Shown in pieces: positions 26,119 to 35,052 of a DNA stretch of 64,000 bases; the first letter of the stretch is position 1; each line of letters begins with the position of its first letter. The position numbers and the translations under genes were made by a program. Under the pieces are notes generated by a model that saw only the letters and a list, made by a program, of their open reading frames with translations, did not search any database and was not told where the DNA came from. The stretch lies in assembly GCA_965243215.1 (NCBI GenBank), contig CBDEUJ010000004.1, forward strand, positions 558,001 through 622,000. Reading direction: 5' to 3'. The stretch comes from JAJEFO01 sp009843725. Lineage in GTDB: Bacteria; Pseudomonadota; Alphaproteobacteria; Rhodobacterales; Rhodobacteraceae.

Positions 26119-26772
26119 CTACAGCGCGAACTCGCGCTGTTTCTCGAATCCCGGCAGGACCGGCGCGGCTGCATTGAAGGCAAACCGCCAGCTCACGCCA
26201 TGCCCATCCTTGTAGCCCACGCGTGCCGTGCCAAGTGCGCCTTCCAGAAAAATCGCCACGATGCGCCCCCCCACTTTCAGCTGGTCGATGAGGGCGTCCG
26301 GGATGTCCTGCACGGCGCCCTCGACGAGCACCACGTCATATGGTCCGTGCTTCGAGGCACCGTCCACGAGGTTGCCATTTATCACGGCCACGTTGTCAGC
26401 CGACGCTTCGCTCAAGGCGCGCTCCGCTTCGCGGGCCAGGTCGGCATCTTCCTCCAAGGCTATCACGGCTTCGGCCATGCTGGCAGCCAGTGCCGACGAA
26501 TATCCTAGGCCCGCCCCCACATCGAGCACGAGTTCATCGGGCTGGATTTCCGCAACCTGAAGAAGCTTTGCCAACGTACGTGGAGCAAGCACCACACGCC
26601 CGGGCCCCAGGCCTACGTGCGTACCCGCATATGCCGCATCCCTCCGCTCAGTCGGCACGAACAATTCGCGCGGAACCGAGAGCATGGCATCGAGGACCTG
26701 AAAGCTCGTGACATCCGAGGGGCGTACCTGGGTGTCAACCATGGTTATGCGACGCTGAGCAAAATCGGCCAT
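26119..26772 (-). CDS. pcm: Protein-L-isoaspartate O-methyltransferase family protein
   Basis: 217 aa. SAM-binding motif LVLDVGAGLGYSSALAASM, an N-terminal region with MLSVPRELFVPTERRDAAYAG, and a post-motif with DVVLVEGAVQDIP. The usual PIMT repairs isoaspartyl residues by carboxyl methylation. This branch sits directly ahead of tolC in Rhodobacterales, and its true substrate is less certain. Forms a pair with tolC. Confidence 0.88.
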   Translation of the reverse strand: MADFAQRRITMVDTQVRPSDVTSFQVLDAMLSVPRELFVPTERRDAAYAGTHVGLGPGRVVLAPRTLAKLLQVAEIQPDELVLDVGAGLGYSSALAASMAEAVIALEEDADLAREAERALSEASADNVAVINGNLVDGASKHGPYDVVLVEGAVQDIPDALIDQLKVGGRIVAIFLEGALGTARVGYKDGHGVSWRFAFNAAAPVLPGFEKQREFAL

Positions 26773-26879
26773 TCAACAAGGTCTTTCGGCTGGTGGCGCA
26801 ATCTCCTTTCAAGCACAGATGCAGGGGGTCGGCAAGGTCTCCCTCGGAGCCTTGCAGGCTCGCCGCCAGCGGCGGCGTA

Positions 26880-27460
26880 GACCAGCTACTGCGTTCGGGC
26901 GCCCGCTTCGCCAAGCGCCTGATGGTCCTTGCCGAGGGCGCCGACGCGGAGCCAAGGAGGTGCCCGAGACCGTGCTCGGCGTCCCCGGTCCGTTCGAGAC
27001 CGTCGAGGCCGGGCGCCGGCACCCCGACCCGATGGAGCTGCGGATCAAGGAGGTCAGGTTCGGCGGGCACGGGAAGGGGTCGCGCCGCTACGTCCTCTGC
27101 CACAATCAGGAGTAGGCCGCCAAGGACGCGGCAACGCGGGCGGAGCTGCTCGACACGCACCCCGTCTTCCACAGGACCGACGCCACCATCTGCGGCCACG
27201 TGTTCTGCTCGTTCCTCGCCCTGTTGCTGCGCGACGCGCTCTCGCCGGATGGAGCGCGCCGGGGTGACGGCCGAGTGAGCCGGCATCCTACGCGACCTGA
27301 CCGCGTTGACGGAAACCGTCATCGCGCATGACGGGAAGCGGTTCGCCGTGCGCAGCGCAGAGCCGTCGGCGTCGCCGGCAGGATTGCCCGGTGCGTCGGG
27401 GCCAGGTTGCCGAAGGCCGCGCGCCGGGTCGAGGAGGAGAATGCCGGGACATCAGCCTGA
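26880..27460 (+). pseudogene. Degenerate IS1634-family (IS4-like) transposase fragment
   Basis: Coding-like pieces in several frames match the C-terminal half of IS1634-type DDE transposases: EVPETVLGVPGPFE, then RRYVLCHNQE followed by an in-frame TAG at 27113-27115, then FHRTDATICGHVFCSFLALL, then AHDGKRFAVR. The order is right, but the segment between the second and third pieces is deleted and frames shift at least twice. No terminal repeats were found. It is a dead element between pcm and tRNA-Cys. Confidence 0.65.
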
Positions 27461-27702
27461 ACCTCATCGGGATCCCCGCCAGAAGCCGCCCGGACGTGCC
27501 GCCGTGTCGTGACACCGATTCTTTCGCGCCCCGCAAGCCCTTGAAACAAAACAGGCCTGAAAGTCAAACTGTCGAAGACGCGGCCAACAGCACGTCCAGC
27601 ACGTCTTCACCGATTTCGCAGCGCGAGATGTGTCTGGCAATCGCACGTCGGTTTCGCGACTTGCGTTCGCGAAAAATTCGGCCTACGTCAGTCGGACCCG
27701 TT

Positions 27703-27776
27703 GGCGAGTTGGCGGAGTGGTTACGCAGCGGATTGCAAATCCGTGTACACCGGTTCGATTCCGGTACTCGCCTCCA
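27703..27776 (+). tRNA. tRNA-Cys (anticodon GCA)
   Basis: 74 nt cloverleaf. Acceptor GGCGAGT pairs with ACTCGCC; anticodon stem GCGGA/TCCGT encloses the loop TTGCAAA with anticodon GCA; T-arm ACCGG-TTCGATT-CCGGT; encoded 3' CCA. Flanked by a transposase remnant on one side and a truncated gene on the other, so it may act as an integration hot spot. Confidence 0.95.
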
Positions 27777-27903
27777 ATTGCTTTCAATGCCATTCACTGC
27801 TTCCGCGTCACCTTCGGTGTTTTGGTTTACCGCCCTGTTTGCAAACCTGTCCGCAGAGCTTCCCCCACGTGACATCAGGAAACTCTTTGCATAGCCTGGC
27901 GCC

Positions 27904-28194
27904 ATGAACGGTGAGGAATGATCAGATCTGGAAAACGACGCCATCGTGGCGGACTATTTTTCCATGCTTTCTGACGAGCTGGCGGGCAACAAATTCAACA
28001 AGGCAGCCCACAACCGGACCCTGCAGGAATTGATCGGCCGATCCAAGGGATCGATCGAATTCAAGCATCAAGACATCTCGGCGGTTCTCAAGGGCTTAGG
28101 CGAAACCTGGATCAACGGCTACAAGCCTGCCCTAAATTTTCAGATGTCCTTAGCGGATGCCGTTGCCCGGCACCTCCAGCACCAAGAAGGATAG
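27904..28194 (+). pseudogene. Broken N-terminal domain of an HNH/restriction-type endonuclease
   Basis: ATG at 27904 reads five codons (MNGEE), hits TGA at 27919-27921, then stays open to 28194. The open part contains DAIVADYFSMLSDELAGN, NKAAHNRTLQELIGRS, SIEFKHQDISAVLKGLGETW and NGYKPALNFQMSLADAVARH. I recognise this as the N-terminal domain of larger HNH-type or DUF3883-type restriction proteins, where a nuclease domain would follow. Here no nuclease domain follows. A GTG at 27946 could still give an 82-aa stub. Most likely a decayed defence gene next to tRNA-Cys. Confidence 0.55.
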
Positions 28195-28272
28195 ATTGCC
28201 GGGAAGCCCAACCCTCCCTCGTATGCTCCGAGAATCAGAAAGGAACCGGGAGGTGGACAAGTTGGGCGCGGT

Positions 28273-28294
28273 TTCCTGTGGAAAAACAGGATTT
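28273..28294 (+). terminator. Weak intrinsic terminator candidate
   Basis: TCCTGT (28273-28278) pairs with ACAGGA (28285-28290) around a GGAAAA loop, followed directly by TTTT. The stem is only six base pairs. It would end plus-strand transcription coming from the truncated gene and tRNA region. Confidence 0.35.
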
Positions 28295-28437
28295 TGCCTC
28301 GAAACATGGATGCTTGATCCGGGTCCCGGCCTTCGTGGTCCGGAACCAGGTTTCAATTGTCCGCCTCCGGCCGCACCAGCCCAGCACGGTCGCGGCGTGC
28401 CCGGCGTCGGCCTCTCCCTCCGCCGGACGCCCGGCGG

Positions 28438-28725
28438 TCAGGCGTAGAGATCAACCGGGCCGGAGTTCTGCTCGTTTTCCAGGATGGCAGCGATGGCATC
28501 TGTCAGGGCCATCTTGCAGCCGGCATCCCGGCCAAGGCGCAAGTCGACCGTGACCAGCGGCAGGCCGCCCCCAAGGATGCCGAATACCTCGCGCACAGCA
28601 ACGTAGTCACAATTGATTTCCTTGGGGGCAAGCGTGTCGAGCACGGCTTGTTTCACACCTTCGCGGACACTTATCCTGGTATCTTGATAGGTGCATTCGG
28701 GCACCTCGACGCGGATGACGGGCAC
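28438..28725 (-). CDS. Tautomerase family protein
   Basis: 95 aa. Pro2 directly after the initiator (MPVIRVEVPE) is the catalytic base of 4-oxalocrotonate-tautomerase-like enzymes. The rest (RISVREGVKQAVLDTLAP, LVTVDLRLGRDAGCKMALTD) fits a 4-OT/MIF-like fold. The start codon is GTG, supported by AGGGAG seven bases upstream. It lies 27 bp after the HAD dehalogenase and probably shares its operon; both fit breakdown of small, possibly halogenated, acids. Confidence 0.8.
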   Translation of the reverse strand: MPVIRVEVPECTYQDTRISVREGVKQAVLDTLAPKEINCDYVAVREVFGILGGGLPLVTVDLRLGRDAGCKMALTDAIAAILENEQNSGPVDLYA

Positions 28726-28752
28726 GGAATTCTCCCTGGTCTGAGTTTTGTT

Positions 28753-29433
28753 TCAGGCGTTCAGGTCAAGGGCGTAGTCCGCCACATCCTGCAAGGAAGA
28801 GCCGACGCGGTGCGGCTCGACACCGAGGCGTTCCAGGGGGAGGTTGTACCGGTTGAGCCAGATAGTACGGTAACCAAACCAGGTGGCGCCGCAGATATCC
28901 CAGCAGTTGGAAGAGACAAACAGGATCTGTCCGGCGTCACAGCCAAAGGCATCCAGGCCCATCTGGTAGGCCTCTGGTGCGGTCTTGAAGCGTTTGACCG
29001 TGTCGACGCTGAGAACATGGCCGAAATATCCATCGAGCCCCGAGGCTTTCACGGCCTGGTCCAACATCCAGGGCGTTCCGTTGGACAGAATCGACAGTGC
29101 AATGCCTGCATCTTTGAGGCGTTGCAGTTGTTCGGCATTTTCCGGAAAGGCGGACAGTTCGGCATACTGCCCCATCAGCCGACCACTTGAGCGTTCGGTC
29201 AACTCTTGGCCCAGGGCCTCACATGCATATTCCAGGGCATCGCCCGTCACTTGCCAGAAGTCCGCGTATTGGTCGCACATGTTGCGTAGGCGCGTGTATT
29301 CGATCTGTTTGTCACGCCAGACGTTGGCCAATTGAGCTCCTTTCCCCGGGAACAGTTCTTCGGCCAGGGCACCGACGGAATAGACGTCGAACAAGGTTCC
29401 ATAGGCGTCGAAGGCGATGGCTTTGAGGGGCAT
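28753..29433 (-). CDS. Haloacid dehalogenase, type II (L-2-haloacid dehalogenase-like)
   Basis: 226 aa. HAD motif I AFDAYGTLFDVYSV with the nucleophilic Asp, motif II LSILSNGTPWML, a Lys region VKRFKTAPEAYQMGL, and FVSSNCWDICGATWFGY, which is diagnostic for type II haloacid dehalogenases. It should hydrolyse 2-haloalkanoic acids to 2-hydroxy acids. AAGGAG at the right distance fixes the start at 29433. It precedes the tautomerase and follows the DsbA-like isomerase on the same strand. Confidence 0.87.
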   Translation of the reverse strand: MPLKAIAFDAYGTLFDVYSVGALAEELFPGKGAQLANVWRDKQIEYTRLRNMCDQYADFWQVTGDALEYACEALGQELTERSSGRLMGQYAELSAFPENAEQLQRLKDAGIALSILSNGTPWMLDQAVKASGLDGYFGHVLSVDTVKRFKTAPEAYQMGLDAFGCDAGQILFVSSNCWDICGATWFGYRTIWLNRYNLPLERLGVEPHRVGSSLQDVADYALDLNA

Positions 29434-29501
29434 GCGTTTGTCTCCTTCGTGTTGAACTTCGGCGTTTCGGATCAATTGGACGCCCGCGATGGGCGCAACG
29501 C

Positions 29502-29582
29502 CTAGATCAGGAAAATGGTCAGGAGGGCGAAGACGCCCGCCGTGACATGGCCGAGGGTGATATCGCACGTCATGTCGGCCAT
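29502..29582 (-). CDS. Very short possible membrane peptide
   Basis: 26 codons: a polar start (MADMTCDIT) and one hydrophobic helix LGHVTAGVFALLTIFLI. The frame stays open upstream towards the isomerase stop, so it could also be the tail of a truncated membrane protein. No strong ribosome site. Included because the helix is compact and ends cleanly at a TAG. Confidence 0.25.
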   Translation of the reverse strand: MADMTCDITLGHVTAGVFALLTIFLI

Positions 29583-29630
29583 ACATCCCGCATGAAGGGG
29601 CGCGGCGGCCTGACCGGCCTCGTCATGGTA

Positions 29631-30221
29631 TCAGCCATAAAGTGCCTCGATGTCCGCGAAACGGTCGCCGCCCCAGAAGGGGTCCCCGTCAATCAGGATG
29701 AAGGGCGAGCCGAAGACACCGCGTTCCAGCGCAGTTTCGGTCACCTCTCTCAGACGGTCTTTGACGGCCTGACACTTTGCGCCCGCCATCGCCTTGTCCC
29801 GGTCAAAGCCGAGGCTTTCGGCAGCCTCAAGTGCCGCATTCGGGTCTGCGGTGCCGCGTCCATCAATCCAGAAGGCCTTGTAAGCCGCCTCGACAAATGC
29901 CCCCATCTTTTCCGGGGCTTCACGTTTCACCCAATATGCCAGACGCGAGGGCGGCACCGAACTGGCCGGAAAATTCGCAGGGGTCTGCATGCGCTCAACA
30001 CCGTCGATCTTGGCGCGTCTGAACACGTCCTTGAAAACGTAGTCGCATTTCAGCGGATGGGCGAGCGGCGCCCCGCCATGGGCCTTATAGACCGCGCCGA
30101 TCAGGAAGGGCCGCCAGTTGACCTTGCGCCCGACAGTCGAAGCGAGGTCACCCACCTTGCGGCAGGCCAGAAAGCCATAGGGCGATGCGAAGTCGAAATG
30201 GAAATCAAGTGATTCTGTCAT
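29631..30221 (-). CDS. 2-hydroxychromene-2-carboxylate isomerase family (DsbA-like) protein
   Basis: 196 aa. Thioredoxin-fold kappa-class GST relative: LDFHFDFASPYGFLACRKV at the N-terminus (the active-site Ser/Pro region), VNWRPFLIGAVYKAHGG, YVFKDVFRRAK, and C-terminal GVFGSPFILIDGDPFWGGDR. Family members isomerise aromatic-ring cleavage products with glutathione. Two in-frame ATGs exist; 30221 is preferred because GGGAG is seven bases upstream of it and too close to the first. Confidence 0.85.
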   Translation of the reverse strand: MTESLDFHFDFASPYGFLACRKVGDLASTVGRKVNWRPFLIGAVYKAHGGAPLAHPLKCDYVFKDVFRRAKIDGVERMQTPANFPASSVPPSRLAYWVKREAPEKMGAFVEAAYKAFWIDGRGTADPNAALEAAESLGFDRDKAMAGAKCQAVKDRLREVTETALERGVFGSPFILIDGDPFWGGDRFADIEALYG

Positions 30222-30244
30222 GGTCATGCTCCCTGCGGCGGGGG

Positions 30245-30961
30245 TCACCAGGGTTCCTGGAAGGGCCGTAGATCCATCTCGAAGGTCCAGGCGTTCCGGG
30301 GTTGTGCATGTAGCTGCCAATAGGCCTCGGCGATGTCATCAGGTTTCAGGAGACCGTCTTCGCCGCGGGCCTCGAACATTTCGGGGAACAGCTCTCTGGC
30401 GTTCGAGTTGTCGATCAGCCCATCAATGATGACATGGGCAACATGCACCCCTTCGGGGCCAAGCTCTCGCGCCATGCTTTGCGCCAGAGCGCGCAGGGCG
30501 TGCTTGCCTCCGGCAAAGGCCGCGAACCCGGAGCTGCCACGCATTGAGGCTGATGCACCGGTGAAAAGGATGGTGCCTTGCCCACGCGCTTTCATCCGTC
30601 CGGCAACCTCCCGGCCTACCAGGAAACCCGCCAGCGCGCACATCTCCCAGACTTTGCGATATACACGGGTCGTGGTCTCGGAGATCGGGAAGCGGACATT
30701 GCCGCCGACATTGAACACACAGGCCGCAACGGGACCGATCCGTTCGACCGCCAAGACCAGTTGCTTGACCGCGTCTTCGTCCCGCGCATCGGAGTGCACC
30801 CCGGTGGCTTGCCCGCCAGCAGCTTCGATCTCGGCAATCAGAGACGACAAATCTCCACGACGACGAGAGGCCACCACATGCAGCCCTTCACGCGCAAACC
30901 TGCGGGCAATGGCAGAGCCGAGATTGTCTCCGGCGCCGATGACAAGGGCCGTCTGGGTCAT
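30245..30961 (-). CDS. Atypical SDR family oxidoreductase lacking the catalytic Tyr
   Basis: 238 aa. TGxxxGxG-like start VIGAGDNLGSAIARRF, VASRRRGDLSSLIAEIEAA, VFNVGGN and FTGASASMRG. Where YxxxK is expected it reads FAAFAGGKHALRALAQ: the Lys is present but the Tyr position is Phe. This is a recognised divergent SDR group, so a normal dehydrogenase reaction is doubtful. AAGGA precedes the ATG. It heads the leftward cluster and is divergent from a decayed LysR gene, probably its former regulator. Confidence 0.82.
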   Translation of the reverse strand: MTQTALVIGAGDNLGSAIARRFAREGLHVVASRRRGDLSSLIAEIEAAGGQATGVHSDARDEDAVKQLVLAVERIGPVAACVFNVGGNVRFPISETTTRVYRKVWEMCALAGFLVGREVAGRMKARGQGTILFTGASASMRGSSGFAAFAGGKHALRALAQSMARELGPEGVHVAHVIIDGLIDNSNARELFPEMFEARGEDGLLKPDDIAEAYWQLHAQPRNAWTFEMDLRPFQEPW

Positions 30962-31059
30962 GGGTGGATTCCTTCGGTGGCCATTTCTCTAGGCTACCCG
31001 AGGACAGCTCATCTCTCCAATTCATAGTTTTGATCCCTGATATACGCAGCGTACATGCC

Positions 31060-31800
31060 ATGAATCTCAGACAGCTCGAACAATTCCTCTCCGTAGCCGA
31101 AACCGGCGGATTCTCGAAAGGGGCTGCCCGGGCGCATGTCTCCCAACCGCCGCTGTCCACGGCGATCGGCAAGTCGGAGGATGATTTGGGGCCAGTTGTT
31201 AAACCGGTTGGCCTGGCAGGTCACCCTGACGTCAGAAGGTCATCGCCTTTTGGCAAGCGCCGGGGCCATCGCCGGCAAATGCGAGATTGTCCGTTCGGCC
31301 CTGAAGCAGACCGGCGGGCGGGAAGTGCCGTCCATCGGCATCCGCGATACGATGGATCTGCCTTCCCAGGCCGCCACGTTGGAGCAATTCCGGCGCAACC
31401 ATGGCTTCGTTCGCCCAAAGGCCTGGGAAGACAACAGTCAGACGTTGATCGACCCGTTGGCCAACGGACCGCAGGAACTCGTGCTCCAGGCCGGCACCGG
31501 CTAGGAAAACCTGCCTTCCTCCCCGGGAACGCCAGGTTCTGGCGACCGAGAACCATGTCATCGTCACCGCGCTGGATCACCGCCTTGCCGAGCCAAAGCC
31601 GGCTCCACTGACCGTGCTGCATGACCGCCCCTTCATCGCGCGCAGGCATTGCGGATAACGCAAGGTCTTCGGACAACTTCTGTCAGGGCAGAATGTCCGC
31701 CCCAAGGTGACATACCGTACGTCGCAGGATCTGCGTGCTCTGGACCGTATCCGTGCCGGGTTGGGTGTGGGCCTCTTTCCGAAGAGCCTGGCCAGCAGCG
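31060..31800 (+). pseudogene. LysR-family regulator, frameshifted
   Basis: The N-terminal helix-turn-helix is intact: MNLRQLEQFLSVAETGGFSK, ARAHVSQPPLSTAIGKSEDDLG. A frameshift near 31190 moves to another frame (LLNRLAWQVTLTSEGHRLLA), which ends at TAG 31502-31504. Effector-domain pieces continue beyond, including VLHDRPFIARRHCG before TAA at 31656-31658 and then KVTYRTSQDLRALDRIRAG with GLGVGLFPKSLA. At least two stops and one frameshift show a dead gene. Its position opposite the SDR is the usual LysR-target arrangement. Confidence 0.8.
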
Positions 31801-31975
31801 GCCCCTGGTTGTCGCGCACGAACATGGTCAGGACCTGCTTGAACAGCTCCTTCTTGCTGCCGAAGGCGTTGTAGGAGCTGCCCTTGTTGATCCCCATCCC
31901 TTTGGGCAGACGTGCCATCGAAGTTGCTTCATGCCCTTTCGCCATGAAGACGTCGGCGGCCCTCTCAGGAGCCAC
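31795..31975 (-). pseudogene. TetR-family regulator, N-terminal stub
   Basis: The minus strand encodes a TetR helix-turn-helix: AADVFMAKGHEATSMARL, GMGINKGSSYNAFGSKKELF and QVLTMFVRDNQGPLLARL, with no ligand-binding domain. It breaks off where the oppositely oriented LysR remnant ends, so two unrelated regulators are joined tail to tail by deletion. A start codon is present at 31975 but the product would run on in antisense LysR sequence. Confidence 0.7.
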
Positions 31976-32410
31976 ATTGGCATCGAATGCTTTCCCCGCG
32001 GCATGGGGAGGTCTTTCACCTGGAGGGTCACCGGAAACTTCACTGAGGAGCGCCGCCCGCCCCCCTTGGGCGATGCCTCCGTCAATCTTGTCGGTCGCCG
32101 GTTGGAAGGCGGTCTGCTCAGCACGCGTTGCACCGCACCTACGGGCGGCACCGGCAGTGCAGCTGCGTCCGTCGGCGCTTGCCGCAGCGCCGGGCGTTCA
32201 ATGGCTCCTGGTCCTACCGCACTGGCAGACCGTCCGTGACGATGTCGACGACAAAGCCTTCTGGTCGCCTTCGCCTCGCTCGGCGCGGCGGCGCAACTCG
32301 GAATGGCACGCGAGGCGCAAACCAGAACACGATGCTTCGGACCCGTCGAAGTGCAGCTCGTTGCGCCGGTGCAACTCTGTTGGTGGCAAGCAGAGCGCTT
32401 CCGCCGGCCT
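31976..32410. other. Non-coding or decayed stretch
   Basis: 435 bp between the TetR stub and the sulfatase stop. Several overlapping open frames exist on both strands, as expected in GC-rich DNA, but none has a recognisable domain, ribosome site or neighbour overlap. It is probably debris from the same rearrangements that broke the two regulators. Confidence 0.4.
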
Positions 32411-34027
32411 TCACCGTCGTGCATGAGGCGGCAGGCTGAGGCCGTCTGACTCCAGCTCTGCCCGGTTTCGGTACCCGATCAGGATTCCGGGCGGTTCTCG
32501 GGCATCTGTCATTGCCTCAACCTCTTCCGCCGTTCTGGTGATCCGGTTGTGGTGCTGCCGGGTCCACTCGAAATGCAGCCCGCGCAATCTCTCAACCTGT
32601 TCGGCGTAGGCCGGGTCACCTCCCAAGTCGACCAATTCGTTCGGATCGGATTCCAGGTCGAACAGCAAGGGGCGCATCTCTTCGACATGCACATATTTCC
32701 AGCGCCCGTCAAAGATCATCGTCATCCGGGCGTCGCCCTGATCGACTCCAACCGCCCTGCGAGCATCGCGCGTGGCGTAGTCGTATTCGGAAACGCAGAA
32801 GGCCCGCAGCGGCAACTCTTGACCGTGAAGCAGTGACTGCAATGACAGTCCCTCAATGACGTTTGACTTGGGCTGTCCGCCAAAGAACTCGACAAAGGTC
32901 GGTGTCAGGTCAACGCCTTCCACAAGCTGGTTCACGGTCGTGCCCCGGGTTGCATCCGCTTCCCGTCGCGGATCGTATACGATCAAGGGGACGCGAGCCG
33001 AGCAGTCATAGAACAGATCCTTCTCGCCCATCCAGTGATCACCCATGTTGTCGCCGTGATCCGAGCAGAACACGATCATCGTGTCGTCCAGTCGACCGCA
33101 TTCTCCAAGATAGGTGAAGAGGCGGCCTAGATTGTCATCCAGTTCCCTGATCAGCCCCATGTAGACCGGCGCAACAAGATTGCGCACTTCATCACGTGAA
33201 AAGTTCTTGCTCACGCGCATGTCCATCCACGCCTGCATGAGCGGATGATCGGACCGAAGCTCTTCAACGCTGCGATTTGCCGGCGGCACGTCGGCAGCTG
33301 AATACATGTCGTTGTACGGAGCCGGCGCCAGATACGGCCAGTGCGGCTTGATGTAGCTCAGGTGGCACAGCCAAGGCTGGCCGCCCTGCCCCTCCATGAA
33401 CTCGATGCCGCGTGTCGTGAGCCAGGCCGTTTCCGAATGTTCCTTCGGCACTCGTGCAGCAAAGGGCGCGTTTTCCAGCACCCAGCCGGAACGCAGTTCT
33501 CCGTCCGGCCCAATCGCCGTGTTGGCCCATTCCTCCCAGGGGTTGTCCCCGTCCATGCCGTGTTCACGCAGATACCGGTCATAGTCCTCGGCGTGCCGTG
33601 ACGGGTATTCGGAATGATTTGTGCCGTCGTCACGTACAAGCACCTCGAACCCGCATTCGCTGACACGCGCGCCAATGGTCCCTTCCGGCTCGATCCCGAG
33701 CCGCTTCATGCCATCCAGATCCGGCGTCATGTGCGTCTTGCCAACCAGAGTGCATTTGACCCCGATCTCGCGGAGATGCTCCCCCAGAGTCGGTTCCCCG
33801 ACCCGCAGCGGGAATCCGTTCCAGGTGGAACCGTGGCTGCGGACGTAGCGACCAGTGTAGTAGCTCATCCGGCTTGGACCGCAGATCGGGGACTGCACAT
33901 ACGCCCTGTTGAAACGCACGCCTCGAGACGCCAGCCAATCAAGGTTGGGCGTCTCGATATGCGTGGCTCCGTAGCAACTGAGATAGTCCCGCCGCAACTG
34001 GTCCGCCATGATCCAAAGAACGTTCAT
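32411..34027 (-). CDS. Type I sulfatase family hydrolase
   Basis: 538 aa. N-terminal LWIMADQLRRDYLSCYG (metal-binding Asp) and the sulfatase signature CGPSR at residues 49-53 (C-x-P-S-R, Cys49 to be converted to formylglycine). Further metal-site residues are in FCSDHGDNMGDHWMGEKDL. No signal peptide, so it should act in the cytoplasm. Substrate could be a sulfate ester or phosphonate monoester. It overlaps the ABC permease gene by ATGA and is the last gene of the long import/catabolic operon, which suggests it acts on what the importer brings in. Confidence 0.87.
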   Translation of the reverse strand: MNVLWIMADQLRRDYLSCYGATHIETPNLDWLASRGVRFNRAYVQSPICGPSRMSYYTGRYVRSHGSTWNGFPLRVGEPTLGEHLREIGVKCTLVGKTHMTPDLDGMKRLGIEPEGTIGARVSECGFEVLVRDDGTNHSEYPSRHAEDYDRYLREHGMDGDNPWEEWANTAIGPDGELRSGWVLENAPFAARVPKEHSETAWLTTRGIEFMEGQGGQPWLCHLSYIKPHWPYLAPAPYNDMYSAADVPPANRSVEELRSDHPLMQAWMDMRVSKNFSRDEVRNLVAPVYMGLIRELDDNLGRLFTYLGECGRLDDTMIVFCSDHGDNMGDHWMGEKDLFYDCSARVPLIVYDPRREADATRGTTVNQLVEGVDLTPTFVEFFGGQPKSNVIEGLSLQSLLHGQELPLRAFCVSEYDYATRDARRAVGVDQGDARMTMIFDGRWKYVHVEEMRPLLFDLESDPNELVDLGGDPAYAEQVERLRGLHFEWTRQHHNRITRTAEEVEAMTDAREPPGILIGYRNRAELESDGLSLPPHARR

Positions 34028-35052
34028 TTCAATGTCCCACCCTCGCCGCCAATTTGGTGCACACGATAACTCAGCGGGAAGAGTTCAAGATCAAATCGGT
34101 CACGAATCAATCCCCATATGCCCTTCGGCGCCTTCAGCATCACCACGATGGCCACGGCACCGAGGATCATCAGGTAGCTCGTGCCGAAGTCCGCCAGGGT
34201 TTCCCGAATCGCAAAAAAGACAAGCGTGCCGATGATTGGCCCTTCCAGAGTTCCGATCCCGCCGATGACGACGATGAAGATCACGAACGCGGTCCAGTCG
34301 TTGACCGAAAACGCGGCATCGGGCGAAATGCGAAGCTTCTGGAGGAAAATCAGCCCGCCAATTACCGCGGTCAACGCGGAGGTCACGACATAGACTTCCA
34401 GCTTCGTCCTCCAGATGTCGATACCCAGGCCAGATGCGGCAGTCTCGCTGTCCCGGATCGCGGTGAGGGCCAGTCCCCTGCGAGACCTCAGAAAAAGATA
34501 GACAGTGCCAATGACCAGGACGGCGGCGCCCAGCGCCAGCCAGTAGCTCAGGGCCTCGCGGCCCGACCTGGAGGATGAAAGCGACCTGACGATGCCTACT
34601 GGCAGCGATGACCCCGAGCCGCCGCCCAAGGCGGATACCTGCGCAAATGACAGGCGGAACACCTCTGCCACCACCCACGTTCCGATGGCGAAGTAGGCTC
34701 CCTTGAGTCGAAAGATAAGCGTGGCGACCGGGACAGAAACCACTGCCGCAAGGCCTCCGGCCGCAACAATTGCCGCAATCGGGTGCAGCCCGCCAAACAC
34801 CGTAAGGGCAAAGAGCATGTAGCCCCCAAATCCGACATATGCCTGCTGCCCGACCGATACCAGGCCCGCATAGCCAGCCATCAAGTTCCACAGGCAGGCC
34901 AGTGACAGGTACAGGTAAATCTCGCCCATGAGCCGGATGTCGGCCCGCCCTGCCCACCAAGGCGCAAGCAGGAGCACGACCAACCCCATCGCCGCGACGG
35001 CCGTCGCGATGCGCGAAGCCCGTGTCGCACGCGTGACGGCAGGGGCCCTCAA
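34024..35052 (-). CDS. livM: Branched-chain amino acid-type ABC transporter permease LivM
   Basis: 342 aa with about 10 membrane helices. Motifs LMAGYAGLVSVGQQAYVGFGGY and VVIGGIGTLEGPIIGTLVFF are diagnostic of LivM-type permeases. The proposed start is a TTG at 35052 in a TTGA overlap with the livH stop; the open frame continues into livH in another phase and the next in-frame ATG is about 26 codons downstream. The stop overlaps the sulfatase ATG. Confidence 0.88.
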   Translation of the reverse strand: MRAPAVTRATRASRIATAVAAMGLVVLLLAPWWAGRADIRLMGEIYLYLSLACLWNLMAGYAGLVSVGQQAYVGFGGYMLFALTVFGGLHPIAAIVAAGGLAAVVSVPVATLIFRLKGAYFAIGTWVVAEVFRLSFAQVSALGGGSGSSLPVGIVRSLSSSRSGREALSYWLALGAAVLVIGTVYLFLRSRRGLALTAIRDSETAASGLGIDIWRTKLEVYVVTSALTAVIGGLIFLQKLRISPDAAFSVNDWTAFVIFIVVIGGIGTLEGPIIGTLVFFAIRETLADFGTSYLMILGAVAIVVMLKAPKGIWGLIRDRFDLELFPLSYRVHQIGGEGGTLK

